From Bacteroidales bacterium UBA3663 (GTDB lineage Bacteria > Bacteroidota > Bacteroidia > Bacteroidales > UBA3663), in the NCBI GenBank assembly GCA_002373755.1, contig DFJU01000108.1:572-22896 (forward strand): DNA of 22,325 nt, read 5' to 3'. Of this stretch, positions 4,807 through 13,293 are shown in pieces. Both the position numbers and the translations under genes were made by a program. Numbering within the stretch: position 1 is the stretch's first letter; the number at the start of each line of letters is the position of its first letter. The notes beneath the pieces are model-generated. The model saw only the letters and a list, made by a program, of their open reading frames with translations, was not told the origin of the DNA and made no database searches.

Positions 4807-7284
4807 ATGTTAAAGGACTTCGGAAAGACCGCCATCATCGCAGGCCAGCACCGCATAAGCTTTTCTGAGGTCATGCTCCGCGTCGATCTGTTCATGCAGG
4901 TCGGACCGGTGGCATCGGCCGCAAAGTGCATCATCTTGAGCGAGAACCGCGAGGGCTGGATCTATGCGCTCTACGCCATCTGGCGCAACAGAGGCATCGC
5001 TGTGCCCGTCGATGCGACATCGACCGTACACGACGTGGCCTACATCCTGGACGACTGCCAGCCCGCGTGCATCTGGACGTCGCGTAGCAAAGAGGCATTG
5101 GCCAAGGCTGCCATGAAGGAGGCCGGCATCGACCTGCCGCTCTATGTGATCGACGACTACGAACGCATCGACCTCGCTGATTGCGGCCGATGCCTCACTC
5201 CCGCCCCATTCTATCCGCAGAACGCCGAGGATACCTGCCTCATCATCTACACATCAGGCACGACGGGCAATCCGAAGGGCGTGATGCTCACGTTCAACAA
5301 CATCATCGCCGTGGTGCGTTCGGTGAGCGTCGAGGTGCAGATTTTCCGCCCCGAACTGCGCACGCTGATGCTCCTGCCACTGCACCACGTCCTGCCGCTG
5401 ATGGGCACCGTCGTGGCTCCGCTGATGAGTGGCGGCGGCATCACAATCTGTCCGTCAATGTCGGCCACCGACCTGATGCAGACACTGAAAATAGGCGAAG
5501 TGGGCATCATCATCGGCGTGCCAAGGCTCTACCAGACGGTCTATACGGGCATCATCCGCGTCATCAACGACAATCCGGTGACGAAGGCCATCTTCCGCAC
5601 GTGCCGTTGGCTGCAATGGCGATGGCTCAGCCGACTGGTTTTCAGGTCGGTACACAAAAAATTGGGCGGACATCTGACCTTCCTCGTGTGCGGCGGCGCG
5701 GCATTGGACAAGGAAATCGGCATCGGCCTCAAAACCCTCGGACTGGACGTGCTCGAAGGCTACGGAATGAGCGAGGCGGCACCCCTCATCGCCTTCACGC
5801 GCCCCGACGACATCAAGCCGGGCTGTGTCGGATTGCCGATGCCGCACATGCAGATCAAGTTCGTGAACGGCGAACTGTGCTGCAAGGGGCCGAACATCAT
5901 GCGCGGCTACTACAACCGACCGAAAGAGACGGCCGATGTGCTCGACGCCGAGGGCTGGCTCCACACGGGCGACCTCGGCCACTTCGACGACCAGGGTCGC
6001 GTCTATATCACCGGCCGCAGCAAGGAAATCATCGTCTTGTCCAATGGCAAGAACATCAATCCGAGCGAAATCGAATTCAAGATCGAACAATATGCCAGCT
6101 ACGTGAAAGAGGCGGGCGTCGTGCAGGACTGCGACATGCTGCGCGCCATCATCGTGCCGCAACACGACTGGGCCGTCAACCTGAGCGACGACGAGGTCGA
6201 AGAGACCCTGAAACGCGAGGTGCTTGAACCTTACAACCAGACGGTTGCGCAATACAAGAAGCTGATGAACCTGTTCGTCTATCGTGGCGAACTTCCGCGC
6301 ACGAAACTCGACAAGCTGCAGCGATTCAAGTTGCCGTCAATCATTTTGGCCAATGTGCACGACGCGCCCGAAAAGGAGGACGTGCTCGTCGAACCGGCCT
6401 TCCCCGAATACAAGATCATCAAACAGTACATCCGCACCGAAAAGCATTGCCCCGTCCGTCCGACGGACAACATCGAGACCGACCTCGCCTTCGACAGCCT
6501 CGACAAGGTTGGCCTGCAGGGCTTCATCGAACAGACCTTCGGCATGGAAATCTCGGCCGAGCAGATTGCACAGTTCCGCAACATCACCGCCATGGCCGAA
6601 TACGTGGCCGACTACAAGACGCGCATCGAGGTCGAAAAGACCGACTGGCACAGCATCCTGCACGAAGAGACGCACTCGACGCTGCCCGCCTGCTGGCCCG
6701 ACGGAGTGCTGTTGGCCAAGTTCTTCCAGCTCTTCAGCCGACTCTATTTCCGCCTCGAAATCAAGGGCTTGGCCAATGTTCCGGCACAAGGTTCCTTCAT
6801 CCTTGCGGCCAACCACCAGAGCTATCTGGACGGAATGTTCGTCATCGGAGCGCTATCGGCCAAGACCATCCTGCGCACCTACTTCTACGCGAAGGAGGAG
6901 CACGTCCACCGCGGCTACGTGGCCTGGATGGCATCGCGCCACAACGTCATCGTCATGGAGCCGAGCAACCTGAAAAAATCCATCCAGAAACTGGGCGAGG
7001 CGCTGCGGCAGGGTCGCAACATCATCATCTTCCCCGAAGGGACGCGCACCCGGACCGGCGCAATGGGCGAGTTCAAGAAGATGTTCGCCATCCTGGCCAA
7101 GGAACTTGACGTTCCGGTCGTCCCCGTCTGCATCCACGATGCCTATCGCGCCATGCCACGCCACACGAAACTACCTCGTCCACACAAGGTTACGGTCGAA
7201 TATCTGCCGCCAATAAGTCCCGAGGCACTGGACTACGACGGCATCGCATCGGCCACAAGGGAGGCTATCGCGAAGAGGCTGTGA
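4807..7284 (+). CDS. Acyl-AMP ligase - acyl carrier protein - acyltransferase fusion
   Basis: An 825-residue three-domain protein. Residues 1 to about 510 are an AMP-forming acyl ligase: TSGTTGNPKG (149-158), GYGMSEAAP (from 318), GWLHTGDLG (383-391), TGRSKE (402-407) and the C-terminal-domain lysine in LDK (K503). Residues about 530-600 are an acyl carrier protein with the phosphopantetheine serine in FDSLDK (S564). Residues about 630-825 are a PlsC/LPLAT acyltransferase with NHQSYLD (H670, D675) and FPEGTR (742-747). The expected chemistry is fatty acid + ATP to acyl-AMP, transfer to the built-in ACP, then transfer to a lipid acceptor or release to another enzyme. An in-frame ATG at 4729 would add 26 residues (MSVGCASRC...), which look unlike the family start and run through the leader hairpin, so 4807 is preferred. 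It has its own promoter and terminator and lies beside spt; acyl supply for sphingolipid synthesis is a plausible role, and phospholipid repair as in Aas is the alternative. Confidence 0.87.
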   Translation: MLKDFGKTAIIAGQHRISFSEVMLRVDLFMQVGPVASAAKCIILSENREGWIYALYAIWRNRGIAVPVDATSTVHDVAYILDDCQPACIWTSRSKEALAKAAMKEAGIDLPLYVIDDYERIDLADCGRCLTPAPFYPQNAEDTCLIIYTSGTTGNPKGVMLTFNNIIAVVRSVSVEVQIFRPELRTLMLLPLHHVLPLMGTVVAPLMSGGGITICPSMSATDLMQTLKIGEVGIIIGVPRLYQTVYTGIIRVINDNPVTKAIFRTCRWLQWRWLSRLVFRSVHKKLGGHLTFLVCGGAALDKEIGIGLKTLGLDVLEGYGMSEAAPLIAFTRPDDIKPGCVGLPMPHMQIKFVNGELCCKGPNIMRGYYNRPKETADVLDAEGWLHTGDLGHFDDQGRVYITGRSKEIIVLSNGKNINPSEIEFKIEQYASYVKEAGVVQDCDMLRAIIVPQHDWAVNLSDDEVEETLKREVLEPYNQTVAQYKKLMNLFVYRGELPRTKLDKLQRFKLPSIILANVHDAPEKEDVLVEPAFPEYKIIKQYIRTEKHCPVRPTDNIETDLAFDSLDKVGLQGFIEQTFGMEISAEQIAQFRNITAMAEYVADYKTRIEVEKTDWHSILHEETHSTLPACWPDGVLLAKFFQLFSRLYFRLEIKGLANVPAQGSFILAANHQSYLDGMFVIGALSAKTILRTYFYAKEEHVHRGYVAWMASRHNVIVMEPSNLKKSIQKLGEALRQGRNIIIFPEGTRTRTGAMGEFKKMFAILAKELDVPVVPVCIHDAYRAMPRHTKLPRPHKVTVEYLPPISPEALDYDGIASATREAIAKRL

Positions 7285-7304
7285 CGCACATGGAAAAACA
7301 GAGC

Positions 7305-7339
7305 AAATCGGACGGACATCAGTTCGCCCGATTTTTTTT
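7305..7339 (+). terminator. Rho-independent terminator after the acyl-ligase fusion gene
   Basis: AAATCGG (7305-7311) pairs with CCGATTT (7328-7334). Inside, CGGAC (7313-7317) pairs with GTTCG (7322-7326, one G-T pair) across a single A/C mismatch and a 4-nt loop. The T-run is 7332-7339. It lies 20 nt after the stop codon. Confidence 0.8.
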
Positions 7340-7349
7340 CCAGAAACAC

Positions 7350-7380
7350 TTGGCATAGTCGCCGAAAAGACGTAAATTCG
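7350..7380 (+). promoter_or_regulatory. Promoter of the wzi-lipoprotein pair
   Basis: TTGG (7350-7353) and TAAATTCG (7373-7380) are separated by 19 bp, the usual spacing of Bacteroidota -33 and -7 elements; the -7 box deviates from TAnnTTTG at one position. The start codon is at 7415. Confidence 0.5.
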
Positions 7381-7414
7381 CGCACACTAAAAAGAACCTG
7401 AATTTTATAGCTGA

Positions 7415-9007
7415 ATGAAAAAACATTCACAATCCGCACTAATTACACTGACAATCATCGCAGCATCCGTTAGCTTCCAGCCAGCCATGGCGGGGAATGA
7501 CCGTGTGAGCGGCACAATGGAATTTCAGGCATCGGCAAGCGACAACAACACCCCACTTTGGCTCAATGCCAACAAATACGGACTTAGCTGTCTGCAGTCG
7601 CTCAACGCCTATGCACGCGGCACGGTATATTACAACGACGTTTACAAGCCTTGGAATGTCTCATACACCATCGGAAGCGACCTTGTCCTCCCCCTGCGCT
7701 ATTGGTACACCGGCTACAACGAGTCGGAATACCACAGCACAATCATCTTGCAGCAGCTCTACGTTGATGTGCGATGGCGGAAAGCGATGTTTACCATCGG
7801 AGCCAAACAGCAGCCAGCCGAACTACGCGACAACCTGCTGTCGAGCGGCGCTCAGACATTCGGCATCAACGCGCGCCCCGTGCCGCAAGGCCGATTGGCG
7901 ATGGCCGACTGGTGGTCCATCCCCCGCACGAACGACTGGTTGGCCTTCAAGGGTCACATCGCATACGGAATCATGAGCGATGCCGACTGGGAAGAGGCAT
8001 TCGTCGGCACAAGCGGAAAAACCTACAACCGCTGGACCCGCTACCACGAGAAGGCGGGCTATCTGCGCATCGGCAAAGAGGAGAAATTCCCATTGACACT
8101 CACCGTCGGACTTGAAATGGCAGCACAATTCGGAGGCACACTCTACAACTATCGCGGCACCGACGAAAACGGCTATCGTGGCAATGATGCTATGAAGCTA
8201 AAAAGTGACATCAGAAGTTACTGGAACGCCTTTGTCCCTGGTGGCGGTGACACGAACGAAAGCGAATTTCAGAATGCCGAGGGCAACCAAGTGGGCAGCT
8301 GGGTGGCACGGCTGAACTGGGAAGGCGAGAATTTCTCCATCGGCCTATATGGCGACCACTTCTTTGAAGACCACTCGTCAATGTTCTTTCTTGACTACGA
8401 TGGCTACGGCGAAGGCAAACACTGGAAAGAAAAAAAGGAATTCAAGTTCTTCCGATACGACTTGCGGGACGGTCAATTGGGACTGGATTTCCGACTAAAG
8501 AATTTCCGTTGTATTGAAGCCGTGACATTGGAGTTCATGAATACAAAATACCAGAGCGGCCCGGTCTATCACGACCGCAACAGTGGCAACAGCGATCACA
8601 TTGGTGGCATCGACGACTATTACAACCACTCGACGCTACCCGGCTGGCAGCATTGGGGACAGGCTATCGGCAATCCGCTGTACCGCTCGCCGCAATACAA
8701 CACCGACGGTTACATCTATTTCGAACACAATCGTTTCGTCGCATGGCACGGCGGCGTACGTGGACATATATCAGAACGGCTGGACTACCGCATGCTCTAC
8801 TCATGGCAGAAATCTTACGGTTGTTATCGACATGCATCAGTCAAACCGATTGAAAATACAAGTTTCATGGTTGAATTGACATATCAGATGCCAGAAAAAA
8901 GTTGGCTACGTGACTTCATAATCCGCACGTCATACGGCATGGACAAAGGTGAGCTGTTGGGCGACAACAGAGGAGTCCAGGTCACCATTCAATACAAACT
9001 AAAGTAA
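7415..9007 (+). CDS. Capsule assembly Wzi-family outer membrane protein
   Basis: A 530-residue protein with a Sec signal peptide (residues 1-26, cleavage after AMA) and a mature region of alternating aromatic and hydrophobic strands typical of a large outer-membrane beta-barrel, ending in the strand VQVTIQYKLK. The opening (GTMEFQASASDNNTPLWLNANKYGL after the signal), PAELRDNLLSSGA, and the NPLYRSPQYN/YIYFEHNRFVAWHGG blocks are those I associate with the Wzi capsule-assembly family common in Bacteroides. E. coli Wzi is a surface lectin that anchors group 1 capsule; the family in Bacteroidota is annotated by similarity. It lies tail-to-tail with the Wzx/Wzy cluster and its stop codon overlaps the next start (TAATG). 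A role in attaching the polysaccharide made by that cluster is inferred from proximity; a general outer-membrane role is possible because Wzi-like genes also occur outside capsule loci. Confidence 0.8.
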   Translation: MKKHSQSALITLTIIAASVSFQPAMAGNDRVSGTMEFQASASDNNTPLWLNANKYGLSCLQSLNAYARGTVYYNDVYKPWNVSYTIGSDLVLPLRYWYTGYNESEYHSTIILQQLYVDVRWRKAMFTIGAKQQPAELRDNLLSSGAQTFGINARPVPQGRLAMADWWSIPRTNDWLAFKGHIAYGIMSDADWEEAFVGTSGKTYNRWTRYHEKAGYLRIGKEEKFPLTLTVGLEMAAQFGGTLYNYRGTDENGYRGNDAMKLKSDIRSYWNAFVPGGGDTNESEFQNAEGNQVGSWVARLNWEGENFSIGLYGDHFFEDHSSMFFLDYDGYGEGKHWKEKKEFKFFRYDLRDGQLGLDFRLKNFRCIEAVTLEFMNTKYQSGPVYHDRNSGNSDHIGGIDDYYNHSTLPGWQHWGQAIGNPLYRSPQYNTDGYIYFEHNRFVAWHGGVRGHISERLDYRMLYSWQKSYGCYRHASVKPIENTSFMVELTYQMPEKSWLRDFIIRTSYGMDKGELLGDNRGVQVTIQYKLK

Positions 9008-9462
9008 TGAAAAAGATACATTCAATATTGGCATTTTTGGCTGCTACATGCCTTCTGTCCGCTTGCGAGGGTTCTGACAACGGAGATATGGATGGCATGT
9101 GGCACATCACACGTATAGACAGTTTGGACAGCAGCGCATCGGCCGATATACGTGAAGATCTGAAATTCTGGTCATTTCAAGGCAACCTCATGCAGGTTTT
9201 CGACTACAATGAAACCGGATGGGATTCTTGGAGAACAGTTATCATGACACGGTTCAATCATGCCAACGGCCAACTCATCATTCATACCCCATTCATCTAC
9301 AATCGCTTGGATGGTGACATTTTCCTTTCAGAAGACAGCCTATACCTGCTCTACCCGCACGGCATCAACTGCATACCCGACACATTCACCGTCGAAAAAC
9401 TGAACCGCAAGAAGATGCAGTTGTCCGACGATGTTGTCCGACTTTATTTCGAGAAATATTGA
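9007..9462 (+). CDS. Lipoprotein, lipocalin-like, unknown function
   Basis: A 151-residue lipoprotein. The signal peptide ends in the lipobox LLSAC with the lipidated Cys at residue 20. It is followed by EGSDNGDMDG, an acidic stretch that partly resembles the surface-export signal of Bacteroidota lipoproteins, so the outer leaflet is possible. The rest begins with a DGMWHITRID strand and continues with short beta strands, like the small lipocalin-type lipoproteins common in Bacteroides; I cannot name the family. The ATG overlaps the wzi stop codon (TAATG, 9005-9009), so the two are translationally coupled and probably work together at the outer membrane. Confidence 0.75.
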   Translation: MKKIHSILAFLAATCLLSACEGSDNGDMDGMWHITRIDSLDSSASADIREDLKFWSFQGNLMQVFDYNETGWDSWRTVIMTRFNHANGQLIIHTPFIYNRLDGDIFLSEDSLYLLYPHGINCIPDTFTVEKLNRKKMQLSDDVVRLYFEKY

Positions 9463-9466
9463 TTTG

Positions 9467-9562
9467 AGGTCATAAGGTTGTAAGGTCGCTTTGCTTATCA
9501 GGTTATAAGGTGATTCTGACATTACAAACGAACTTCTGATTGTTGCAAGCGACTCCACCTTG
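9467..9562. repeat. AGGT-phased repeats and inverted element between convergent genes
   Basis: AGGT occurs at 9467, 9475, 9483, 9500 and 9508, giving spacings of 8, 8, 17 and 8 bp. GTCGCTTTGC (9485-9494) is an inverted, one-base-bulged match to GCAAGCGAC (9545-9553). AGGTCGCTTT (9483-9492) is repeated exactly in the terminator arm at 9593-9602. No coding potential is apparent in 9463-9610. Confidence 0.4.
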
Positions 9563-9579
9563 AATCTCCCAAAAATAAA

Positions 9580-9602
9580 AAAGCGACCGATGAGGTCGCT
9601 TT
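9580..9602 (-). terminator. Bidirectional terminator between wzi-lipoprotein and the polysaccharide operon
   Basis: AAAGCGACC (9580-9588) and GGTCGCTTT (9594-9602) form a perfect 9-bp stem with a 5-nt loop. On the minus strand the stem is followed by TTTTATTTTT, so it best ends the polysaccharide operon, 8 nt after the stop at 9611. On the plus strand the tail TTCTTTG is weaker but could stop the wzi transcript. Confidence 0.85.
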
Positions 9603-9610
9603 CTTTGTAT

Positions 9611-11509
9611 TCAATCAAGTGCTTGATATTTCGAGTGTTGTGACTTGAATTCGGGCACCATCTCCTTCATCTTGCGAACGATGTCCATGTCCGATGCCGT
9701 GAAACTCAGCCTGTAGAGTTCATCGACCTGGCGGCTCACATCGGCAAAAGGATATTCGCGCACCTGAGCCACGAAAATCTTGGCGTGCGGTGTCGGCTTG
9801 GTGACCTCGGCCGTGCTCAAAACCTCCTCGAAGAGCTTTTCGCCGTCGCGCAGGCCCGTGTATTGGATTTCGACATCGCTCGCTCCCGACAGGGCAATCA
9901 TCCGCTTGGCCAAGTCCGCAATCTTGACAGGTTTGCCCATGTCGAACACGAAAATCTCGCCGCCCTTGCCGAATGTGCCCGCTTCGAGCACCAGCTTGCA
10001 GGCCTCGGGAATGAGCATGAAGAAGCGGATGATGTCGGGATGCGTCACCGTGACGGGACCGCCACGCCGGATCTGCTCTCGGAAAATCGGGATGACAGAG
10101 CCATTGGAGCCCAACACGTTGCCGAATCGCGTAGTGACGAACTGGCACGTCGTCTGCGCATTGTTGAGCGACTGGCAATACATCTCGCAAATGCGTTTCG
10201 AGCAACCCATCACGTTGGTCGGGTTGACGGCCTTGTCGGTCGAAATCATTACGAACTTGCGCGTTCCGTATTTCACAGCGAGGTCGGCGATGACTTTTGT
10301 GCCTTCGATATTGTTCTGGACGGCCTCCGACGGGTTGTCTTCCATCATCGGAACATGCTTGTAGGCCGCAGCGTGGAAGACATATTCCGGCCGATGTTCC
10401 GCGAAAATCTGCTCCATGCGCCGCTGGTTGGTGATGCTCGTGACGATGGTCTGCGACGGAACATCGGCAAAAGAACGCGCCATGAGCAGACGGATGTCGT
10501 GCATCGGCGTCTCTGCCTGGTCGATGAGAATCATTTCCGATGGCGCGAACGACGCAATCTGCCGCACCATTTCACTGCCGATGGACCCGGCCGCACCAGT
10601 GATGAGGATGCGTTTTCCGCGTAGCATCGCGCCGATTGACTCCATATCGACCTCAATTTCCTCGCGTGGCAGGAGGTCTTCGATGTCAACCTCGTGCAGC
10701 ATGTCGTGACGCAACGGACTCTTGCCGTCCCACTTCTGCACCTCCGGCATCATGTAGATCTGGATTCCGGCATCGGTCAGCTCACTTACAAGCCGTTCGT
10801 TGTTTCGAAAGTCATCGACCTGCAACGGTGCAACCATGACGGCTTGAATCTCCTCGCGCATCAGCACACTGATTAGCCGCACGTCATCGGCATAGACCGG
10901 CAGTCCTGCCAGATAGCGCGACTCAAGGTTGCATTGCGGTGCAATGAAACCCAAGACGTTATATTTCGCAGGTTTCTGGCTGCGGAAGCTTTTGGCCAAT
11001 GAGACTCCACCCTCGCGCGTACCATAAATGAAAATGCGCTTGGCATCGGCCTCGGTATTGACTACATCGAACACCGTGCGGCAGATGATGCGCCAGCTGC
11101 ACATCGCCATTGTGGCCAATGCGAAGGCTATCAGCACGATGCGCATTCCGGGGAAAATCTCGTCGTTGTACTCGAAGAAAACGGCACGGATGGCAATCAC
11201 GACGAGCGAGCCAAGCACATTGGCCATCAACACATTACGCAGATCGATGAACGACGAATAGCGCACCACGTTGGCGTAGGTGTGGAAGATGCGGAAGAAG
11301 ATCAGGTAGGGAATTAGACAGAAACAAATCAGAGACAACTTGACCCAGAAATATTCCGCCACGCCCTTAGAGCCCAGCACACAGAAATAGCCGATGTAGT
11401 AGAAAAAAATCAGGCTCAGGCAATCGACCGACAGGACGCACCAATAGGGTAGCGAGTCGCGGCTGAAATACCAGTGGACTATCTTTTTCAGAAATTGCTT
11501 ATAGATCAT
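9611..11509 (-). CDS. Long-form UDP-sugar 4,6-dehydratase (PglF/WbpM/CapD family)
   Basis: A 632-residue membrane-bound nucleotide-sugar dehydratase. The N-terminus has about four membrane helices (residues about 22-45, 55-75, 92-112, 121-140), then a CoA-binding-like Rossmann region (IFIYGTREGG, 159-168) and a catalytic SDR domain from about residue 295: NAD-binding GAAGSIGSE (305-313), HAAAYKHVPMME (379-390) and STDKAVNPTNVMG with the Ser/Thr-Met-Lys catalytic arrangement (M434, K438) in place of the usual Tyr. This is the long type known from PglF and WbpM, which converts UDP-GlcNAc to UDP-4-keto-6-deoxy-GlcNAc. It is the last gene of the operon, 14 nt after a GT2 gene. With the PglC-type transferase in the same operon it probably makes the first sugar. 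The DegT-type aminotransferase that often completes such a sugar is not in the window. Confidence 0.88.
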   Translation of the reverse strand: MIYKQFLKKIVHWYFSRDSLPYWCVLSVDCLSLIFFYYIGYFCVLGSKGVAEYFWVKLSLICFCLIPYLIFFRIFHTYANVVRYSSFIDLRNVLMANVLGSLVVIAIRAVFFEYNDEIFPGMRIVLIAFALATMAMCSWRIICRTVFDVVNTEADAKRIFIYGTREGGVSLAKSFRSQKPAKYNVLGFIAPQCNLESRYLAGLPVYADDVRLISVLMREEIQAVMVAPLQVDDFRNNERLVSELTDAGIQIYMMPEVQKWDGKSPLRHDMLHEVDIEDLLPREEIEVDMESIGAMLRGKRILITGAAGSIGSEMVRQIASFAPSEMILIDQAETPMHDIRLLMARSFADVPSQTIVTSITNQRRMEQIFAEHRPEYVFHAAAYKHVPMMEDNPSEAVQNNIEGTKVIADLAVKYGTRKFVMISTDKAVNPTNVMGCSKRICEMYCQSLNNAQTTCQFVTTRFGNVLGSNGSVIPIFREQIRRGGPVTVTHPDIIRFFMLIPEACKLVLEAGTFGKGGEIFVFDMGKPVKIADLAKRMIALSGASDVEIQYTGLRDGEKLFEEVLSTAEVTKPTPHAKIFVAQVREYPFADVSRQVDELYRLSFTASDMDIVRKMKEMVPEFKSQHSKYQALD

Positions 11510-11523
11510 AGCCGAAAATTATT

Positions 11524-12294
11524 TTACTTCAAAAAATGCTTCTTGAAAGCATATAGACAAAAGAATAGCGTATTCCACACAGCATAGACCGGATTCAGCC
11601 CTTCATTGCGGGTCTGGATTTCATACACCTGCCGGATACTCTTCAACTTGTTGGACGAAAGCGAATTACGCGAGATTCGATACAAGGCCAATGGTTCGTT
11701 GATGCCGTATGCGCGGTCAATGCGTCGCAGGAGCATCAGCCAAGTCGCGTAGTCCTGCCCCGAACGGCGCAACGGCATCGAGAAATCACCCACCTTCTCC
11801 ATGTCGAGCAAGACCGTCGATGTCGCAATCACCGTACGCTTCAACAAGTGGCAGTAGTCAGTCCATGCAGGCACTGGCGTGTAGGCGCACAACGGCTTGT
11901 CATCCTCGTCAACCATCTGCGTGGCCGTATAGACGAATGCGCAGTCCCGTTCGTGCATCATGTCAAGTCCCCGCCGCAACTTGTCGGCCAACCAGCAGTC
12001 ATCGGCATCAAGGAAGGCGACATATCGGCCACGAGCCTCGGCCAGACCCCGATTACGGGCGACGGCAGCACCGCTGTTCTGCTCCAGCTTGAAATACTTG
12101 ATCCGGGTGTCGGCCAATGCCATTCGGCCAATCAATGCAGCGGAATTGTCGGACGCACAATCATCGACCATGATGAGTTCCCAGTTCTGATAGCTCTGCG
12201 CCTGCACCGAACGGATTGTCCGCTCGATGACCCTTTCGGCATTATAGACGGGAACGATGACCGAAACGAGTCCCTCAACGCGTTGTTTTTCCAT
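11524..12294 (-). CDS. Family 2 glycosyltransferase
   Basis: A 256-residue GT-A fold glycosyltransferase, cytoplasmic and acting at the membrane, that adds one sugar to the lipid-linked repeat unit. It shows SVIVPVYNAERVIERTIRSV (11-30), the nucleotide-binding VDDCASDNS (43-51), NSGAAVARNRGL (73-84), the metal-binding DADD (96-99) and a catalytic-base candidate in SGQDYATW. The C-terminus ends in an amphipathic VWNTLFFCLYAFKKHFL that may bind the membrane. The frame could also start at a TTG two codons upstream (12300), directly after the upstream stop codon; the ATG at 12292-12294 is preferred. It sits between the class IV aminotransferase gene and the dehydratase gene. Donor and acceptor cannot be read from sequence. 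Confidence 0.85.
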   Translation of the reverse strand: MEKQRVEGLVSVIVPVYNAERVIERTIRSVQAQSYQNWELIMVDDCASDNSAALIGRMALADTRIKYFKLEQNSGAAVARNRGLAEARGRYVAFLDADDCWLADKLRRGLDMMHERDCAFVYTATQMVDEDDKPLCAYTPVPAWTDYCHLLKRTVIATSTVLLDMEKVGDFSMPLRRSGQDYATWLMLLRRIDRAYGINEPLALYRISRNSLSSNKLKSIRQVYEIQTRNEGLNPVYAVWNTLFFCLYAFKKHFLK

Positions 12295-12300
12295 CGACAA

Positions 12301-13236
12301 TCACTTATAAATCGGTGTCAGCCAATTCTTTCTGTTCGCGAGTTCACCGCGTGCGGCTTCCAAATATTTCAGATGGATTTCCTTGGTCAACGCACCGGTT
12401 TCACCTTGGCCGATGGCGTAGCGGTCGATGCTGTAAACGGGCGTGACTTCCATTGCCGAGCCACACAAGAAAGCCTCATCGGCCAAATAAAGTTCGGTAC
12501 GGTCGATGGTGCGTTCCTCGAATTCAAGGCCGAGTTCCGTGGTGGCCAATTGGATGATGGTGTCGCGCGTGATGCTCTCCAGGACACTGTCGGTGAGACG
12601 CGGCGTAATCAGCCGATTGCCCTTGATCATGAAGAAACAGCTGCCCGGACCCTCGGCCACCTTGCCCACCTCGTTGAGGAAGATACAGGTGTCGTAGCCG
12701 TTGCGCAAGGCTTCACGTTGGCCGACGCGGCTGTTGATGTAGTTCGCGCCGCACTTGATGCGTGGGCTGAGGTTCTCGTCGCTGATTCTGCGCCACGAGG
12801 TGACACAGCAGTGCAGCCCCTTCTTGTTGTATTCGGCACTGGTGCGTCCGCGCGGAATGGGCGCGACGAACATCTCGACCGGACCTTCAGAACCCCACGA
12901 GCCGAAGCCATCGACGAAAAGCGTCTGCCGCACCGACAGATTCTCGTCATATTCATTGGCCACAACCGTATCAATCAATGCCTTACGCAGCTCGTCTCTG
13001 GTGAATCGGCAATCCAACTGAATCAGTCTGGCCGAACGGAGCAGTCGGTCATAATGGTCGTCCAACCGGAAGGCATAAAGCTGTTTCTGCGCGTCGTTCC
13101 AATAGCACGGAATGCCCTCGAACACGTTCAGGCCGAACTGCGATGTGGGCGAAAGCACGTTCACCTTGGCATCGTTCACGTTCATTATCTGTCCCTTGAA
13201 CCAGATAAAACGATTTGCAACATCTGTTTTTGCCAT
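12301..13236 (-). CDS. Class IV PLP aminotransferase, IlvE-like
   Basis: A 311-residue fold-type IV aminotransferase close in length and pattern to E. coli IlvE (about 309 residues). Visible features are IWFKGQIMNVNDAKVNVLSP (11-30), FGLNVFEGI (34-42), the PLP lysine in RIKCGANYINS (K161), GKVAEGPGSCFF, LESITRDTIIQLA and LYLADEAFLCGSAMEVTPV. IlvE interconverts branched-chain amino acids and 2-oxo acids with glutamate; relatives use other 2-oxo acids or D-amino acids. Its place inside a polysaccharide operon, between a phosphoglycosyl transferase and a GT2, is unusual for a housekeeping BCAT, so a specialised substrate is suspected. The next gene's start lies only a few nt after its stop. A misplaced ordinary ilvE cannot be excluded without knowing whether the genome has another copy. 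Confidence 0.82.
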   Translation of the reverse strand: MAKTDVANRFIWFKGQIMNVNDAKVNVLSPTSQFGLNVFEGIPCYWNDAQKQLYAFRLDDHYDRLLRSARLIQLDCRFTRDELRKALIDTVVANEYDENLSVRQTLFVDGFGSWGSEGPVEMFVAPIPRGRTSAEYNKKGLHCCVTSWRRISDENLSPRIKCGANYINSRVGQREALRNGYDTCIFLNEVGKVAEGPGSCFFMIKGNRLITPRLTDSVLESITRDTIIQLATTELGLEFEERTIDRTELYLADEAFLCGSAMEVTPVYSIDRYAIGQGETGALTKEIHLKYLEAARGELANRKNWLTPIYK

Positions 13237-13293
13237 ATCTCAATCAATTTTTTTGTTCATTTTCATGGCCAATGAACCCCATCGGCCCAAAAG

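Noticed and set aside
13237..13293. Possible internal promoter before the class IV aminotransferase gene (57-nt gap).
   Set aside because: No TAnnTTTG-like box was found on the minus strand, so the gene is best read as part of the long operon.
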